A stretch of DNA of 64,000 nt. Origin: Agromyces sp. Root81 (GTDB taxonomy: Bacteria; Actinomycetota; Actinomycetes; Actinomycetales; Microbacteriaceae). The position numbers and the translations under genes are program-made. The DNA lies in NCBI RefSeq assembly GCF_001429165.1, contig NZ_LMIR01000001.1, positions 952,875-1,016,874 on the forward strand. Reading direction: 5' to 3'. The notes beneath the pieces were generated by a model, which searched no databases, had not been told where the DNA came from, and saw only the letters and a list, made by a program, of their open reading frames with translations. Positions 9,238 to 18,151 of the stretch are shown here, piece after piece; position 1 is the stretch's first letter, and every line of letters begins with the position of its first letter.

Positions 9238-9405
9238 ATCATGGCAGCGCCCGGAGGTCGGCCGAGCATGCCGCGCATCCACGCATCATGGCAGCGCCCG
9301 GAGGTCGGCCGAGCATGCCGCGCATCCACGCACGCATCATGGCAGCGCCCGGAGGTCGGCCGAGCATGCCGCGCATCCACGCATCATGGCAGCGCCCGGA
9401 GGTCG
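9238..9405. repeat. Tandem direct repeat, about 3.5 copies of a 47-bp unit
   Basis: Copies begin at 9238, 9285, 9336 and 9383. The first three are essentially identical and begin ATCATGGCAGCGCCCGGAGG; the third interval is 51 bp because CACG is duplicated; the fourth copy diverges after 23 bp, just before the rsmD promoter. Each full copy contains a GGAGG followed by an ATG 10 bp later. It fills the region between the TPR-recG operon and rsmD. No unique spacers lie between units, so it is not a CRISPR array. Slippage-prone minisatellite is the simplest reading. Confidence 0.9.
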
Positions 9406-9410
9406 CCCGT

Positions 9411-9416
9411 TATGCT
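9411..9416 (+). promoter_or_regulatory. Predicted -10 box (TATGCT) of rsmD
   Basis: TATGCT ends 9 bases before the rsmD ATG, giving a nearly leaderless transcript. The expected -35 position falls inside the last repeat copy, so repeat number could affect this promoter. Confidence 0.5.
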
Positions 9417-9425
9417 CGCCTGAGC

Positions 9426-10019
9426 ATGACCCGCATCATCGCCGGATTCGCCGGCTCACTCACCCTTCGGGTGCCGCGCTCCGGCACCCGCCCGACGAGC
9501 GACCGCGTCCGGGAGGCGATCTTCTCCGCACTCGAGGCGCGGGACGCCCTCGACGGCGCCCGTGTGCTCGACCTGTACGCCGGATCGGGCGCACTCGGAC
9601 TCGAGGCGGCGAGCCGCGGCGCCACCGACGTCGTGCTCGTCGAACGGGCCAAGCCGGCGGCCGATGTCTGCCGCGCCAACGCCGACGCGCTGCTGAAGGC
9701 GGCGAAGAGCGGGCCGCGACCGCACGTCCGGGTCGTCGTGCGCCCCGTCGCCGCCTATCTCGAGACCGCAGCCGCGGGCGTGGACGTCGCGTTCATCGAC
9801 CCGCCGTACGACCTCGACGAGAGCGCGCTCGCCCGCGACCTCGAGCTGCTCGCGCCGCTCCTGGCCGCTGACGCCGTCGTCATGGTCGAGCGGAGCTCCC
9901 GCTCCCCCGAACCCGCGTGGCCGGCCGGCATCGAGCTCGAGCGTCGCCGCGACTACGGCGAGACGACGCTCTGGTGGGCGACCACGGCTCAGCCCGACCT
10001 GCCGTCCCAGCCCGAGTAG
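9426..10019 (+). CDS. rsmD: 16S rRNA (guanine(966)-N2)-methyltransferase RsmD
   Basis: 197 residues. The SAM-binding motif is LDLYAGSGALGLEAASRGA (about residues 54-72) and the catalytic N2-guanine motif DPPYD is near residue 124, both diagnostic. It methylates G966 of 16S rRNA. The ATG at 9426 (MTRIIAGFAG) gives the usual family start; an in-frame ATG at 9288 would add a repeat-encoded N-terminus and is rejected as the main start. Its last 31 bp overlap the 3' end of the convergent thiL. An rsmD-recG-coaD neighbourhood is usual in this group. Confidence 0.95.
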   Translation: MTRIIAGFAGSLTLRVPRSGTRPTSDRVREAIFSALEARDALDGARVLDLYAGSGALGLEAASRGATDVVLVERAKPAADVCRANADALLKAAKSGPRPHVRVVVRPVAAYLETAAAGVDVAFIDPPYDLDESALARDLELLAPLLAADAVVMVERSSRSPEPAWPAGIELERRRDYGETTLWWATTAQPDLPSQPE

Positions 10020-10999
10020 GGATCCCAGCCGGCCGAGCCGATCGCGACCCCGTCGACGGAGAGCGCCCCCGAGGCATCCGTCACGAGCCCGATGGCCTCG
10101 AACGGCTCAGGCAGCTGCGTGCCGGGCGGGAAGGTCGCGAGCAGGCCGTGGTCCTCGCCGCCGGACAGCGCGAGGCGCACGTCGGGGCCGAGCGCCGCGG
10201 CCGAGAAGTCGATGCCGACGCCGCTCGCCTGCGCGATGCGGCGGGCGTCCCTCGCGAGGCCGTCGGAGACGTCGAGCATCGACGTGGCGCCGGCGATCGC
10301 GGCGGCCGCGCCGGCCGCGACGGGCGGCGAGGGCGCCAGTTGGGCGCCGATGAGCTCGGGATGCCGGGCGCGCACGGCCTCGGCCGCAGCGGCATCGGGT
10401 TCGCCCGCGGCATCCGTCGCCTCGTCGAAGAGCAGCGCGAGGCCGCGGGCCGCGTCGCCGCGGGCACCGGCGTGCCCCACGACGTCGCCCGGGCGGGCGC
10501 CGCTGCGGGTCACGGGCGGCCGGCCCTCGAGGTCGCCGAACGCGGTCACCGCGATCGTCAGCACCGCGGAGGCCGTGAGGTCGCCGCCGACCACGCCGGC
10601 TCCAGGGGCGAGTGCGCGGAGTCCCTCACGGAGTCCGTCGGCGATGCCCTCGAGCACCACGGCGTCGAGCGACGGTGGGGCGGCGATCGCCACGACGAGC
10701 GCGGTCGGGCGGGCGCCCATGGCCGCGACATCCGTCAGGTTCGTGGCGGCCGCCTTCCAGCCGAGGTCGAACGGGGTCGACCAGGCGAGCCGGAAGTCGG
10801 GGCCGTGCACCATGAGGTCGGTGGTCACGACGAACCGCCCGTCGGCCGCGGCGACCACTGCGGCATCGTCGCCGGGGCCGAGGAGTGCGGCGTCGGCCGG
10901 GCGCAGCCGCGGCAGGATCCGCGCGAGCGCGGCGTCCTCGCCGAGGTCGCCGACGGTTCGGGGCAGGGCTGCGGGGTCAGCGCGCTCGGGCTCGTGCAT
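9989..10999 (-). CDS. thiL: Thiamine-monophosphate kinase
   Basis: 336 residues. Phosphorylates thiamine monophosphate to the cofactor thiamine diphosphate. The AIR-synthase-like fold is recognised by LGPGDDAAVV (about residues 33-42), TTDLMVHGPDF with the metal-binding aspartate, the WKAAATNLTDVAAMGARP segment and the later GGDLT motif. ATG 10999 (MHEPERAD) is preferred over ATG 11005 because a TAGCGT -10 box ends exactly 7 bp upstream of it. It diverges from the DUF3515 lipoprotein gene and converges with rsmD. Confidence 0.93.
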   Translation of the reverse strand: MHEPERADPAALPRTVGDLGEDAALARILPRLRPADAALLGPGDDAAVVAAADGRFVVTTDLMVHGPDFRLAWSTPFDLGWKAAATNLTDVAAMGARPTALVVAIAAPPSLDAVVLEGIADGLREGLRALAPGAGVVGGDLTASAVLTIAVTAFGDLEGRPPVTRSGARPGDVVGHAGARGDAARGLALLFDEATDAAGEPDAAAAEAVRARHPELIGAQLAPSPPVAAGAAAAIAGATSMLDVSDGLARDARRIAQASGVGIDFSAAALGPDVRLALSGGEDHGLLATFPPGTQLPEPFEAIGLVTDASGALSVDGVAIGSAGWDPYSGWDGRSG

Positions 11000-11006
11000 G
11001 CCCATC

Positions 11007-11012
11007 ACGCTA
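11007..11012 (-). promoter_or_regulatory. Predicted -10 box (TAGCGT) of thiL
   Basis: TAGCGT ends 7 bases before the ATG at 10999. This spacing decides between two in-frame ATG codons. Confidence 0.5.
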
Positions 11013-11059
11013 GCGTGCGCGTCAGTGGTGACGTCCAGCTGGGAGCGCGTCACTCGCGA

Positions 11060-11065
11060 TAGCCT
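11060..11065 (+). promoter_or_regulatory. Predicted -10 box (TAGCCT) of the DUF3515 gene
   Basis: TAGCCT ends 7 bases before the ATG at 11073, another leaderless-type arrangement. TAGCCTGAA is also found ahead of the leuCD leader peptide. Confidence 0.5.
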
Positions 11066-11072
11066 GAACGGG

Positions 11073-11588
11073 ATGTCAGATTCACCCGCCTCCGCCCGGT
11101 CTCGCACGGGATTCCGCCTGTTCGCCTCCGCCGCCGCGGCCGCCTCGGTGCTCGTGTTCGCCGGTTGCAGCCCGATCGTGCCGGTCGAGACCGCGCCGCT
11201 TGCGAGCGACCCCGATTGCGCCGCCGTCGTCGTGCGGCTGCCCGACACGCTCGCCAAGGACACCGAGGCCGAACAGCAGAAGCGCGAGACCAACGCGCAG
11301 GGCACGGGCGCGTGGGGCGAACCGGCATCCGTCGTGCTGCGCTGCGGCGCCGAGCCCCCCGGCCCCACGACCGATCGCTGCGCCAGCGTCAACGGGGTCG
11401 ACTGGATCGTCGACGAGTCGCAGAAGCCGAACTACCTGTTCACCACCTACGGGCGCACGCCGGCCGTCGAGGTGCTCGTCGACAACGACGTCGTCTCGGG
11501 CACGACCGTTCTCGCCGATCTCTCCCTCGCCGTCTCGGCCATCCCGGCCGAGGGCGGCTGCACAACGGTCGACTCGACGTTCGAGTGA
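11073..11588 (+). CDS. DUF3515 family lipoprotein
   Basis: 171 residues. The N-terminus is a lipoprotein signal peptide: positive residues, a hydrophobic Ala/Val stretch and the lipobox VFAGC, so the protein is expected on the outer face of the cytoplasmic membrane. The rest is the DUF3515 domain with a few cysteines (DPDCAAVV, LRCG, DRCASVNGVDW) that could form disulfides outside the cell. The family is found next to ddl in actinobacteria, as here, which hints at an envelope role, but no activity is established. Confidence 0.86.
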   Translation: MSDSPASARSRTGFRLFASAAAAASVLVFAGCSPIVPVETAPLASDPDCAAVVVRLPDTLAKDTEAEQQKRETNAQGTGAWGEPASVVLRCGAEPPGPTTDRCASVNGVDWIVDESQKPNYLFTTYGRTPAVEVLVDNDVVSGTTVLADLSLAVSAIPAEGGCTTVDSTFE

Positions 11589-11594
11589 GGCCGC

Positions 11595-11632
11595 TCGGCG
11601 GCGGCGGCGAGGCACCGACGCAGCCGCCGAGG
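11595..11632. terminator. Candidate hairpin between convergent DUF3515 and ddl
   Basis: CTCGGCGGC (11595-11603) pairs perfectly with GCCGCCGAG (11624-11632) across a 20-base loop. There is no U-tract, so terminator function is tentative. Confidence 0.35.
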
Positions 11633-11652
11633 CGCGGCGGTGCGCCCGTCGC

Positions 11653-12759
11653 TCAGCGGCTGCCGCGCGCGTGGCCGCCGTCGATGAGCTCCGCGATGAG
11701 GTCAGGATAGGCGAGCCCCGACGCCTGCCAGCACGTCGGGAACATCGAGATCGGGGTGAAGCCCGGCATCGTGTTGATCTCGTTCACGACGAACCCCTCG
11801 TCGGTCAGGAAGACGTCGACCCGGGCGAGCCCCTCTCCGCCGATGGCCTCGAAGGCCCGGCGCGCGATGCGCTGCAACTCGAAGAGCTCGCCGTCGCCCA
11901 GCTCGGCCGGGCAGATCAGCTCGACGCCGGGGGCGTCGAGGTACTTCGCCTCGAAGTCGTAGAACTCGCGGCCGCTGACGACCACTTCGCCGGCGACGCT
12001 CACCCGAACGTCGGTGCCGGCACCGCCGAGCACCCCGCACTCGATCTCGCGGCCGACGACGGCGGCCTCGACGAGCACGGTGCCGTCTTCGGCGAACGCG
12101 GTCTCGAGTGCGGCGTCGAGCTCCGACCAGTCGGACACTCTCGTGACGCCGACCGAGGAGCCGGCGCGTGCGGGCTTCACGAACACGGGCAGGCCGAGCG
12201 CCTTGGTGCGGCGCTCCCACAACTCGCGGTTCTCGTCGAGCGCGGCACGGGTCAGCGTCACCCACGGCGCCACCGCGATGCCGGCGCCCTCGAGCACGGT
12301 CTTCGTGAAGTGCTTGTCCATGCCGACCGACGAGGCGAGCACGCCGTTGCCGACGTACGGCAGGCCGAGGAGCTCGAACAGACCCTGGATCGTGCCGTCC
12401 TCGCCGAAACGACCGTGCAGGATCGGGAAGACCACGTCGACGTCGCCGAGCGAGCGTTCGCCCGAGCCGCCTGTTTCAGCGGACACCGTCGTCACTCGGA
12501 GCTCGCGGGATGACGCGCTCTCGGGCCAGCGCACCCGGCTGCCGTTGTCGGCGACCTCGGGCAGGTGCGCGGGGTCGAGGGCGAAGCGATCGGGGTCGTC
12601 GGACTCGAGCACGAACGCGCCGTCGTGGGTGATCCCGACGGGGATCACCTCGTACCGGCTACGGTCGATCGCCCGGAGCACCCCGCCCGCCGTAGCGCAG
12701 CTGATCGAATGCTCGCTGGAACGCCCTCCGAACAGCAGAACCACTCTGAGCTTGTCCAT
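11653..12759 (-). CDS. ddl: D-alanine--D-alanine ligase
   Basis: 368 residues, usual for Ddl. ATP-grasp enzyme joining two D-alanines for peptidoglycan stem peptides in the cytosol. The N-terminus VVLLFGGRSSEHSIS, HGRFGEDGTIQGLFELLG and the C-terminal metal-binding NEINTMPGFTPISMFP are diagnostic. The ATG at 12757-12759 follows AAAGGACG at a suitable distance. The first 101 bp overlap the 3' end of gpsA in another frame. Confidence 0.96.
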   Translation of the reverse strand: MDKLRVVLLFGGRSSEHSISCATAGGVLRAIDRSRYEVIPVGITHDGAFVLESDDPDRFALDPAHLPEVADNGSRVRWPESASSRELRVTTVSAETGGSGERSLGDVDVVFPILHGRFGEDGTIQGLFELLGLPYVGNGVLASSVGMDKHFTKTVLEGAGIAVAPWVTLTRAALDENRELWERRTKALGLPVFVKPARAGSSVGVTRVSDWSELDAALETAFAEDGTVLVEAAVVGREIECGVLGGAGTDVRVSVAGEVVVSGREFYDFEAKYLDAPGVELICPAELGDGELFELQRIARRAFEAIGGEGLARVDVFLTDEGFVVNEINTMPGFTPISMFPTCWQASGLAYPDLIAELIDGGHARGSR

Positions 12760-13798
12760 CGATCGTCCTTTCGCCCTGCGGCTCGTCATCGGTCGTGAGG
12801 TGGGGCGCGATGTCCTTCGGGTCGAGGGTGCCCGCGAGCACCTGCCGAACCTGTTCGACGATGGGCATGTCGACGCCCATCGCACGCGCCAGTTCGAGGA
12901 TCGGCCCGACCGATGCGAGCCCCTCGGTGGTCTGCTGCATCTGATTGACGACGTCGTTCAGGTGGTAGCCCTGGCCGAGCAGTCGCCCGGCCGTGTTGTT
13001 GCGCGAGAGCGGTGATTGGCTCGTCGCGATCAGGTCGCCGAGGCCGGCGAGGCCCGCGAGGGTCTCGGGGTGGGCTCCGTAGGCGACCGCGAAGTCGGTC
13101 ATCTCGACGAGACCCCGCGTGATGATCGAGGCCTTCGTGTTCTCGCCGTAGCCGACGCCGTCGACGATGCCGATCGCGACGGCGATCAGGTTCTTCAGCA
13201 CGCCGCCGAACTCGGTGCCGATCACGTCGGTGTTCACGAAGGTGCGGAAGTAGCGGTTGCGGGCGACGGATGCCACGGCCTGGGCCGTCTCGAGGCTCGT
13301 CGACGACACGACGGCCGCCGTCGGCTGCTCCTTCGCGATCTCGAGCGCGAGGTTCGGCCCCGAGATCACCGCGATCTGCGCCTGGTCGATGCGCAGCACC
13401 TCGGCGATGACCTCGCTCATGCGCTTGCCGGTCGACTTCTCGACGCCCTTCATGAGCGAGACGACGGATGCCTGTGCGTGCAGGTGCGGCGCCATGATCG
13501 CGAGGTTGTCGCGCAGCGACTGGCTCGGCACCGAGATGTAGACCTGCTCGGCGCCCGCGAGCGCGAGGTCGAGACGGCTCGTCGCCCGGAGGCCGAGCGG
13601 CAGGTTCACGCCGGGGAGGTAGTCGCTGTTGCGCTTGGCCTCCTGGATCTCGCGTGCGAGTTCGGGTCTCCGGGCCCACAGCACGACGTCCGCGCCGCCG
13701 TCGGCGAGGATCTTCGCGAACGTCGTGCCCCAGCTGCCGGCACCGAGCACGGCGACCCGCTTGCCGGCCGACTTCTTGGCGGGAACTCTAGTCTTCAA
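12659..13798 (-). CDS. gpsA: NAD(P)-dependent glycerol-3-phosphate dehydrogenase
   Basis: 379 residues. Reduces dihydroxyacetone phosphate to glycerol-3-phosphate for phospholipids. The Rossmann motif GAGSWGTTFAKI lies near residue 17; GPNLALEIA and the catalytic-lysine region GGVLKNLIAVAIGIVDG are present. The start is a TTG (13796-13798), 10 bp after AGGAG and overlapping the acyltransferase stop by 11 bp. The family core ends near the sequence KDIAPHLTT; about 40 further residues run 101 bp into ddl. Most GpsA proteins are around 330-340 residues, so this tail is unusual and may reflect a mutated stop or a frameshift. Confidence 0.93.
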   Translation of the reverse strand: MKTRVPAKKSAGKRVAVLGAGSWGTTFAKILADGGADVVLWARRPELAREIQEAKRNSDYLPGVNLPLGLRATSRLDLALAGAEQVYISVPSQSLRDNLAIMAPHLHAQASVVSLMKGVEKSTGKRMSEVIAEVLRIDQAQIAVISGPNLALEIAKEQPTAAVVSSTSLETAQAVASVARNRYFRTFVNTDVIGTEFGGVLKNLIAVAIGIVDGVGYGENTKASIITRGLVEMTDFAVAYGAHPETLAGLAGLGDLIATSQSPLSRNNTAGRLLGQGYHLNDVVNQMQQTTEGLASVGPILELARAMGVDMPIVEQVRQVLAGTLDPKDIAPHLTTDDEPQGERTIDGQAQSGSAVRRAFQRAFDQLRYGGRGAPGDRP

Positions 13799-14564
13799 GG
13801 CGACCCGTCTCCTTCTGACCGTGCTGCGTCGGATCCCAGCGGACGGCGGGGGCCGGTTCGCCACGCACCTCGGCGAGCAGGTCGGCGATCGCGTTCATGA
13901 GCTCGCCCGTCGCGGCCAGGAGGGTGCGCTGGTCGAGCGGCTTGCCCCGATAGGCGCTGAGGTCGAGCGGCTCGCCGACGATGACGTCGATGGTCTTGCG
14001 CGGGAAGGGGTGGATCTTCTTGCCGTAGCGCGGCATGAGCTCCTGCGTGCCCCAATGAGCCGCGGGGAAGATCGGGATGTCGCGTTCGAGCGCGATGCGC
14101 ACGGCGCCCGTCTTGCCGCGCATCGGCCACAGGTCGGGGTCGCGCGTCAGCGACCCCTCGGGGTAGACGACGACCATGCGGCCCTTCTCGACGAGCTCCT
14201 CCGCCGCGCGAAGTGCCGCGTGGCTCTTGCTGCCCGCCCGCTCGACGGGGATCTGCCCGGAGGTGCGAAGGAGCCAGCCGAGCACCGGGTTCTTGAAGAG
14301 CGAGGCCTTCGCAAGGAACCGGGGTGCACGGCCGAGCTTCCAGACCCCCGCGCCGATCACGAGCGGATCGATCTCGCTGTAGTGGTTCGGCGCGAGCACG
14401 AATGCTCCCGACTGCGGCATCCGCTCCTGGTGGTGGAACCGGTAGCGGACCGCGAGGCTCAGCGGCGGGAGGGCGATGGCGGCGAGCAGCCAGAAGAACG
14501 AGGGTCGGCGGGTCTCCGAACGCTGCTTCATGGAGTTGGGCGAGGGCGTGTCGTCGTGTGGCAC
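13788..14564 (-). CDS. 1-acyl-sn-glycerol-3-phosphate acyltransferase (PlsC-like)
   Basis: 258 residues. The acyltransferase block NHYSEID (HxxxxD catalytic motif) lies near residue 67 and PEGSLTRD marks the glycerophosphate-binding motif. A hydrophobic segment at about residues 23-40 anchors it to the membrane. It acylates lysophosphatidate, consistent with sitting directly upstream of gpsA, which makes the glycerol-3-phosphate substrate. The GTG at 14564, with AAGGA 10 bp upstream, is preferred over ATG 14531, which has no ribosome binding site; the evidence is modest. Confidence 0.87.
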   Translation of the reverse strand: MPHDDTPSPNSMKQRSETRRPSFFWLLAAIALPPLSLAVRYRFHHQERMPQSGAFVLAPNHYSEIDPLVIGAGVWKLGRAPRFLAKASLFKNPVLGWLLRTSGQIPVERAGSKSHAALRAAEELVEKGRMVVVYPEGSLTRDPDLWPMRGKTGAVRIALERDIPIFPAAHWGTQELMPRYGKKIHPFPRKTIDVIVGEPLDLSAYRGKPLDQRTLLAATGELMNAIADLLAEVRGEPAPAVRWDPTQHGQKETGRLED

Positions 14565-14571
14565 TCCCCCA

Positions 14572-15942
14572 TTATCCTTCGAGTTCGAAGTCCGCCCCGA
14601 GGAGCTCCAGCTTCGTGATGAAGTTCTCGTATCCACGCGCGATGATCCCGACGTTCGAGACCGTCGAACGGCCGTCGGCCGTGAGCGCCGCGATGAGGTG
14701 GCTGAAGCCGCCGCGCAGATCGGGGACCTCGATGTCGGCGCCGGTCAGCTTCGTCGGTCCGGAGATGACGGCCGAGTGCTTGAAGTTGCGCTGTCCGAAG
14801 CGGCAGCTCGCCGGGCCGAGGCACTCCTTGTGCACCTCGATCGACGCGCCCATCTCGACGAGCGCATCGACGAAGCCGAAGCGCTGCTCGTAAACCGTCT
14901 CGTGCACGATCGACACGCCCTTGGCCTTGCTCAGGGCGACCACGAGCGGCTGCTGCCAGTCGGTCATGAAGCCGGGGTGCACGTCGGTCTCGATGATGAC
15001 GGGCGAGAGCTCACCGCCGGGGTGGAAGAAGCGGATGCCGTCGTCCTCCACCTCGAAGTCGCCGCCGACCTTGCGGAAGACGTTGAGGAAGGTCAGCATC
15101 TCCGCCTGGCGTGCGCCGCCGACGAAGATGTCGCCGTCGGTCGCGAGGGCGGCAGCGGCCCAGCTCGCGGCCTCGTTGCGGTCGAAGAGCGCGCGGTGCG
15201 TGTAGCCGTCGAGCTTGTCGACGCCCTCGATGCGGATGACCCGATCGGTGTCGACCGTGATGATCGCACCCATCTTCTGCAGGATGTTGATGAGATCCAT
15301 GATCTCGGGCTCGATGGCCGCGCCCGAGAGCTCGGTGATGCCGTCGGCGAGCACCGCGGTCAGCAGCACCTGCTCGGTCGCCCCGACACTCGGGTAGGGC
15401 AGCGCCACCTTCGCGCCGTGCAGTCCGCCGGGCGCGGACATGCGGATGCCGCTCGGCAGCTTCTCGATGATGGCGCCGAAGTTGCGCAGCACCTCGAGGT
15501 GGTAGTCGATCGGACGGTCGCCGATGCGGCACCCGCCGAGGTCGGGGATGAACGCCTCGCCGAGTCGGTGCAGCAGCGGGCCGCAGAACAGGATCGGGAT
15601 CCGGCTCGAGCCGGCGTGCGCGTCGATGTCGGCCATGTGCGCGGTCTCGACGGCCGAAGGGTCGAGGATGAGCTCGCCCTCTTCGACGCCCTGAGTCACG
15701 CTCACGCCGTGCACCTCGAGGAGGCCGCGGACGATGCGGACATCGCTGATGTTCGGCACGTCCTTGAGCACGCTCGGGGTGTCGCCGAGGATGGCCGCGA
15801 CCATCGCCTTCGTGACGAGGTTCTTCGCGCCCTTCAACTCGATGCGACCGCGAAGCGGCTTGCCACCGTTGATCGTGATCTTGTCGACGTTCAACCCGAC
15901 TGCCGTTCCATGGTTCTTGGCATCCTGCCCGAGTGTGTTCAC
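14572..15942 (-). CDS. murA: UDP-N-acetylglucosamine 1-carboxyvinyltransferase
   Basis: 456 residues. Transfers enolpyruvate from PEP to UDP-GlcNAc, the first committed peptidoglycan step. The N-terminus [20 protein letters not shown] and the loop GGCRIGDRP with the catalytic cysteine (the fosfomycin target) are present. The start is the GTG at 15940-15942, overlapping the leuD stop as GTGA and preceded by GGGAG; it gives the N-terminus [15 protein letters not shown]. Coupling of murA to leuD and its neighbours plsC and gpsA place envelope synthesis downstream of leucine synthesis. Confidence 0.96.
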   Translation of the reverse strand: MNTLGQDAKNHGTAVGLNVDKITINGGKPLRGRIELKGAKNLVTKAMVAAILGDTPSVLKDVPNISDVRIVRGLLEVHGVSVTQGVEEGELILDPSAVETAHMADIDAHAGSSRIPILFCGPLLHRLGEAFIPDLGGCRIGDRPIDYHLEVLRNFGAIIEKLPSGIRMSAPGGLHGAKVALPYPSVGATEQVLLTAVLADGITELSGAAIEPEIMDLINILQKMGAIITVDTDRVIRIEGVDKLDGYTHRALFDRNEAASWAAAALATDGDIFVGGARQAEMLTFLNVFRKVGGDFEVEDDGIRFFHPGGELSPVIIETDVHPGFMTDWQQPLVVALSKAKGVSIVHETVYEQRFGFVDALVEMGASIEVHKECLGPASCRFGQRNFKHSAVISGPTKLTGADIEVPDLRGGFSHLIAALTADGRSTVSNVGIIARGYENFITKLELLGADFELEG

Positions 15943-16559
15943 AGACTCCCTGATTCCGCCGGCTCCCGGATGGGGAGCGTCTTCGGCCGCCACGACTCTC
16001 GATGAGACTCGAACTCGGCTATTGCTGCTTCATCTCTGAGGGTGAGCCCGATGTCATCGAGCCCCTCGAGCAGCCTCCACCGAGTGTAGTCGTCGATCTC
16101 GAACGGCACCTTCAGCGACCCTACGGTCACTGTTCGCTCAACCAGATCGACCGTCACCGCTATTCCCGGGTCGGCCTCGACGACCTCCCAGAGCCGCTCG
16201 ACGTCCTCGTAGGCGACCTGCGCTGCGAGCAGTCCCTGCTTGCCCGCGTTGCCGCGGAAGATGTCGCCGAATCGCGAGCTGATGACGACGTCGAAGCCGA
16301 AGTCGCGCAGCGCCCACACCGCGTGCTCTCGGCTCGAGCCAGTGCCGAAGTCGGGACCGGCGATGAGCACCTTCACGCCCTGGTGCTCCGGGCGATTCAG
16401 CACGAAGTCGGGATCCTGGCGCCAGGCGTGGAAGAGCGCGTCGTCGAATCCGGTCTTCGTGACGCGCTTCAGGAACACCGCGGGGATGATCTGGTCGGTG
16501 TCGACGTTCGAACGGCGCAGCGGTGCGGCCGTGCCCGTGACGGTGGTGATCTTCTCCAT
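15939..16559 (-). CDS. leuD: 3-isopropylmalate dehydratase small subunit
   Basis: 206 residues. The swivelling domain of isopropylmalate isomerase, pairing with LeuC in leucine synthesis. [12 protein letters not shown] at the N-terminus and [17 protein letters not shown] near residue 67 are the family signatures. It starts 2 bp after the leuC stop, so the subunits are made together, and its stop overlaps the murA GTG. Confidence 0.97.
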   Translation of the reverse strand: MEKITTVTGTAAPLRRSNVDTDQIIPAVFLKRVTKTGFDDALFHAWRQDPDFVLNRPEHQGVKVLIAGPDFGTGSSREHAVWALRDFGFDVVISSRFGDIFRGNAGKQGLLAAQVAYEDVERLWEVVEADPGIAVTVDLVERTVTVGSLKVPFEIDDYTRWRLLEGLDDIGLTLRDEAAIAEFESHRESWRPKTLPIREPAESGSL

Positions 16560-16561
16560 GA

Positions 16562-18025
16562 TCAGTTCCCCTCCCCTTCGGTCTGCAGATCCCAGGGGCT
16601 CGACAGGGTCCCGCGGATGGCGGTGGCCGCAGCCACCAGCGGCGACACGAGGTGCGTGCGGCCGCCCTTGCCCTGGCGCCCCTCGAAGTTGCGGTTCGAG
16701 GTCGACGCGCAGCGCTCGCCCGGAGCGAGCTGGTCGGGATTCATGCCGAGGCACATCGAGCAGCCGGCGAAGCGCCACTCGGCGCCGAAGTCGGTGAAGA
16801 CCTTGTCGAGCCCCTCGGCTTCGGCCTCGAGCCGCACTCGGGCCGAACCGGGCACGACCATGACGCGAACGCCGTCGGCCTTCTGCTTGCCCTTGATGAT
16901 CGAGGCGAACGCGCGCAGGTCTTCGATGCGGCTGTTGGTGCACGAGCCCATGAAGACGGCGTCGACCGCGATCTCCTTCAGCGGCGTTCCCGGCTCGAGG
17001 GCCATGTATTCGAGCGCGCGCTCGGCGGCGGCACGCTCGTGCTGATCGTCGATCGTCGCGGGGTCGGGCACCGTCTCGGAGAGCGAGACGCCCTGGCCGG
17101 GGTTCGTGCCCCAGGTGACGAAGGGCTCGAGCGTGTCGGCGTCGATGAACACCTCGGCGTCGAACTGCGCACCCTCGTCGGTCGCGAGCGTGTCCCAGTA
17201 GGCGACGGCGGCGTCCCAGTCGGCACCCGCCGGGGCGTGGTCGCGACCGTCGAGGTACGCGTACGTCGTGGCATCCGGGGCCACCATGCCGGCCCGGGCG
17301 CCGGCCTCGATCGACATGTTGCAGATCGTCATGCGCCCGTCCATCGAGAGCGCACGGATGGCACTGCCGCGGTACTCGAGCACGTAGCCCTGGCCGCCGC
17401 CGGTGCCGATCTTCGCGATGACCGCGAGGATGATGTCCTTCGCGGTGACGCCGGGGCGCAGCGTGCCCTCGACGTTGATCGCCATCGTCTTGAACGGCTT
17501 CAGGGGCAGTGTCTGCGTGGCGAGCACGTGCTCGACCTCGCTCGTGCCGATGCCGAACGCCATCGCGCCGAACGCGCCGTGCGTCGACGTGTGCGAGTCG
17601 CCGCACACCACCGTGATGCCGGGCTGCGTCAGGCCGAGCTGCGGCCCGACGACGTGCACGATGCCCTGTTCCTTGTCGCCGAGCGAGTGCAGGCGGATAC
17701 CGAACTCGGCGGCGTTGCGGCGCAGGGTCTCGATCTGCGTGCGGCTCGTCAGGTCGGCGATCGGCTTGTCGATGTCGAGCGTCGGTGTGTTGTGGTCTTC
17801 GGTCGCGATCGTCAGATCGGGCCTGCGCACGGGCCGGCCGGCCATGCGGAGGCCGTCGAAGGCCTGCGGGCTCGTGACCTCGTGCACGAGGTGCAGGTCG
17901 ATGTAGATCAGGTCGGGGGTGCCGTCCTCGCCCTGCTTGACCAGGTGGGCGTTCCACACCTTCTCGGCCAGGGTACGCGGGCGTTCACCCGTTGCGACAG
18001 CGTTGTTCGTGGGTGCTGCGTTCAT
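16562..18025 (-). CDS. leuC: 3-isopropylmalate dehydratase large subunit
   Basis: 487 residues, standard length. Aconitase-like subunit converting 2- to 3-isopropylmalate. The [4Fe-4S] ligands are visible in [11 protein letters not shown] and [24 protein letters not shown] is another family block. The ATG at 18025 follows GAGGAAG at good distance. Upstream lies a leader peptide with three consecutive leucine codons and a GC-rich hairpin (18069-18107), so expression is probably attenuated by leucyl-tRNA supply. Confidence 0.97.
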   Translation of the reverse strand: MNAAPTNNAVATGERPRTLAEKVWNAHLVKQGEDGTPDLIYIDLHLVHEVTSPQAFDGLRMAGRPVRRPDLTIATEDHNTPTLDIDKPIADLTSRTQIETLRRNAAEFGIRLHSLGDKEQGIVHVVGPQLGLTQPGITVVCGDSHTSTHGAFGAMAFGIGTSEVEHVLATQTLPLKPFKTMAINVEGTLRPGVTAKDIILAVIAKIGTGGGQGYVLEYRGSAIRALSMDGRMTICNMSIEAGARAGMVAPDATTYAYLDGRDHAPAGADWDAAVAYWDTLATDEGAQFDAEVFIDADTLEPFVTWGTNPGQGVSLSETVPDPATIDDQHERAAAERALEYMALEPGTPLKEIAVDAVFMGSCTNSRIEDLRAFASIIKGKQKADGVRVMVVPGSARVRLEAEAEGLDKVFTDFGAEWRFAGCSMCLGMNPDQLAPGERCASTSNRNFEGRQGKGGRTHLVSPLVAAATAIRGTLSSPWDLQTEGEGN

Positions 18026-18068
18026 GCGTTCGTCTTCCTCAGGTCCAGGGGTCAGCCGACGACAGACT

Positions 18069-18107
18069 CCGCGGCGGGGAAGGCCTCAGAACGAAGCCCC
18101 GCCGCGG
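18069..18107 (-). terminator. Candidate attenuator hairpin upstream of leuC
   Basis: On the minus strand an 11-bp arm at 18097-18107 (CCGCGGCGGGG) is perfectly complementary to 18069-18079, with a 17-base loop. The 5' arm lies within the leader-peptide coding sequence just after its Leu codons, so ribosome position would control folding. No U-tract follows; it may act on termination or on access to the leuC ribosome binding site. Confidence 0.55.
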
Positions 18108-18139
18108 CAACGAAGGAGAAGACGTCGTCGTGCGCGCAC
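18086..18139 (-). CDS. Putative leucine attenuator leader peptide (17 aa)
   Basis: GTG at 18137-18139 opens a 17-codon frame: MRARRRLLLRCRGGASF if initiated with Met. Three consecutive leucine codons are CTT, CTC and CTT; CTT is rare in this GC-rich genome, which favours stalling when leucyl-tRNA is scarce. A TAGCCT -10 box ends 6 bp before the GTG, so translation could begin at the 5' end of the mRNA. The last codons form the 5' arm of the hairpin at 18069-18107. I infer a leucine-responsive leader; it has not been compared with known actinobacterial leu leaders. Confidence 0.55.
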   Translation of the reverse strand: MRARRRLLLRCRGGASF

Positions 18140-18145
18140 AGCTTC

Positions 18146-18151
18146 AGGCTA
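18146..18151 (-). promoter_or_regulatory. Predicted -10 box (TAGCCT) of the leuCD leader
   Basis: TAGCCT ends 6 bases before the leader-peptide GTG. The -35 is not recognisable. Confidence 0.5.

Noticed and set aside
9238-9405. CRISPR array
   Set aside because: The units are directly adjacent with no unique spacers and no cas genes nearby.
9288-9425. N-terminally extended rsmD beginning in the repeat array
   Set aside because: The extension is encoded only by repeats, the family-typical start is at 9426, and a promoter box ends 9 bp before that ATG.
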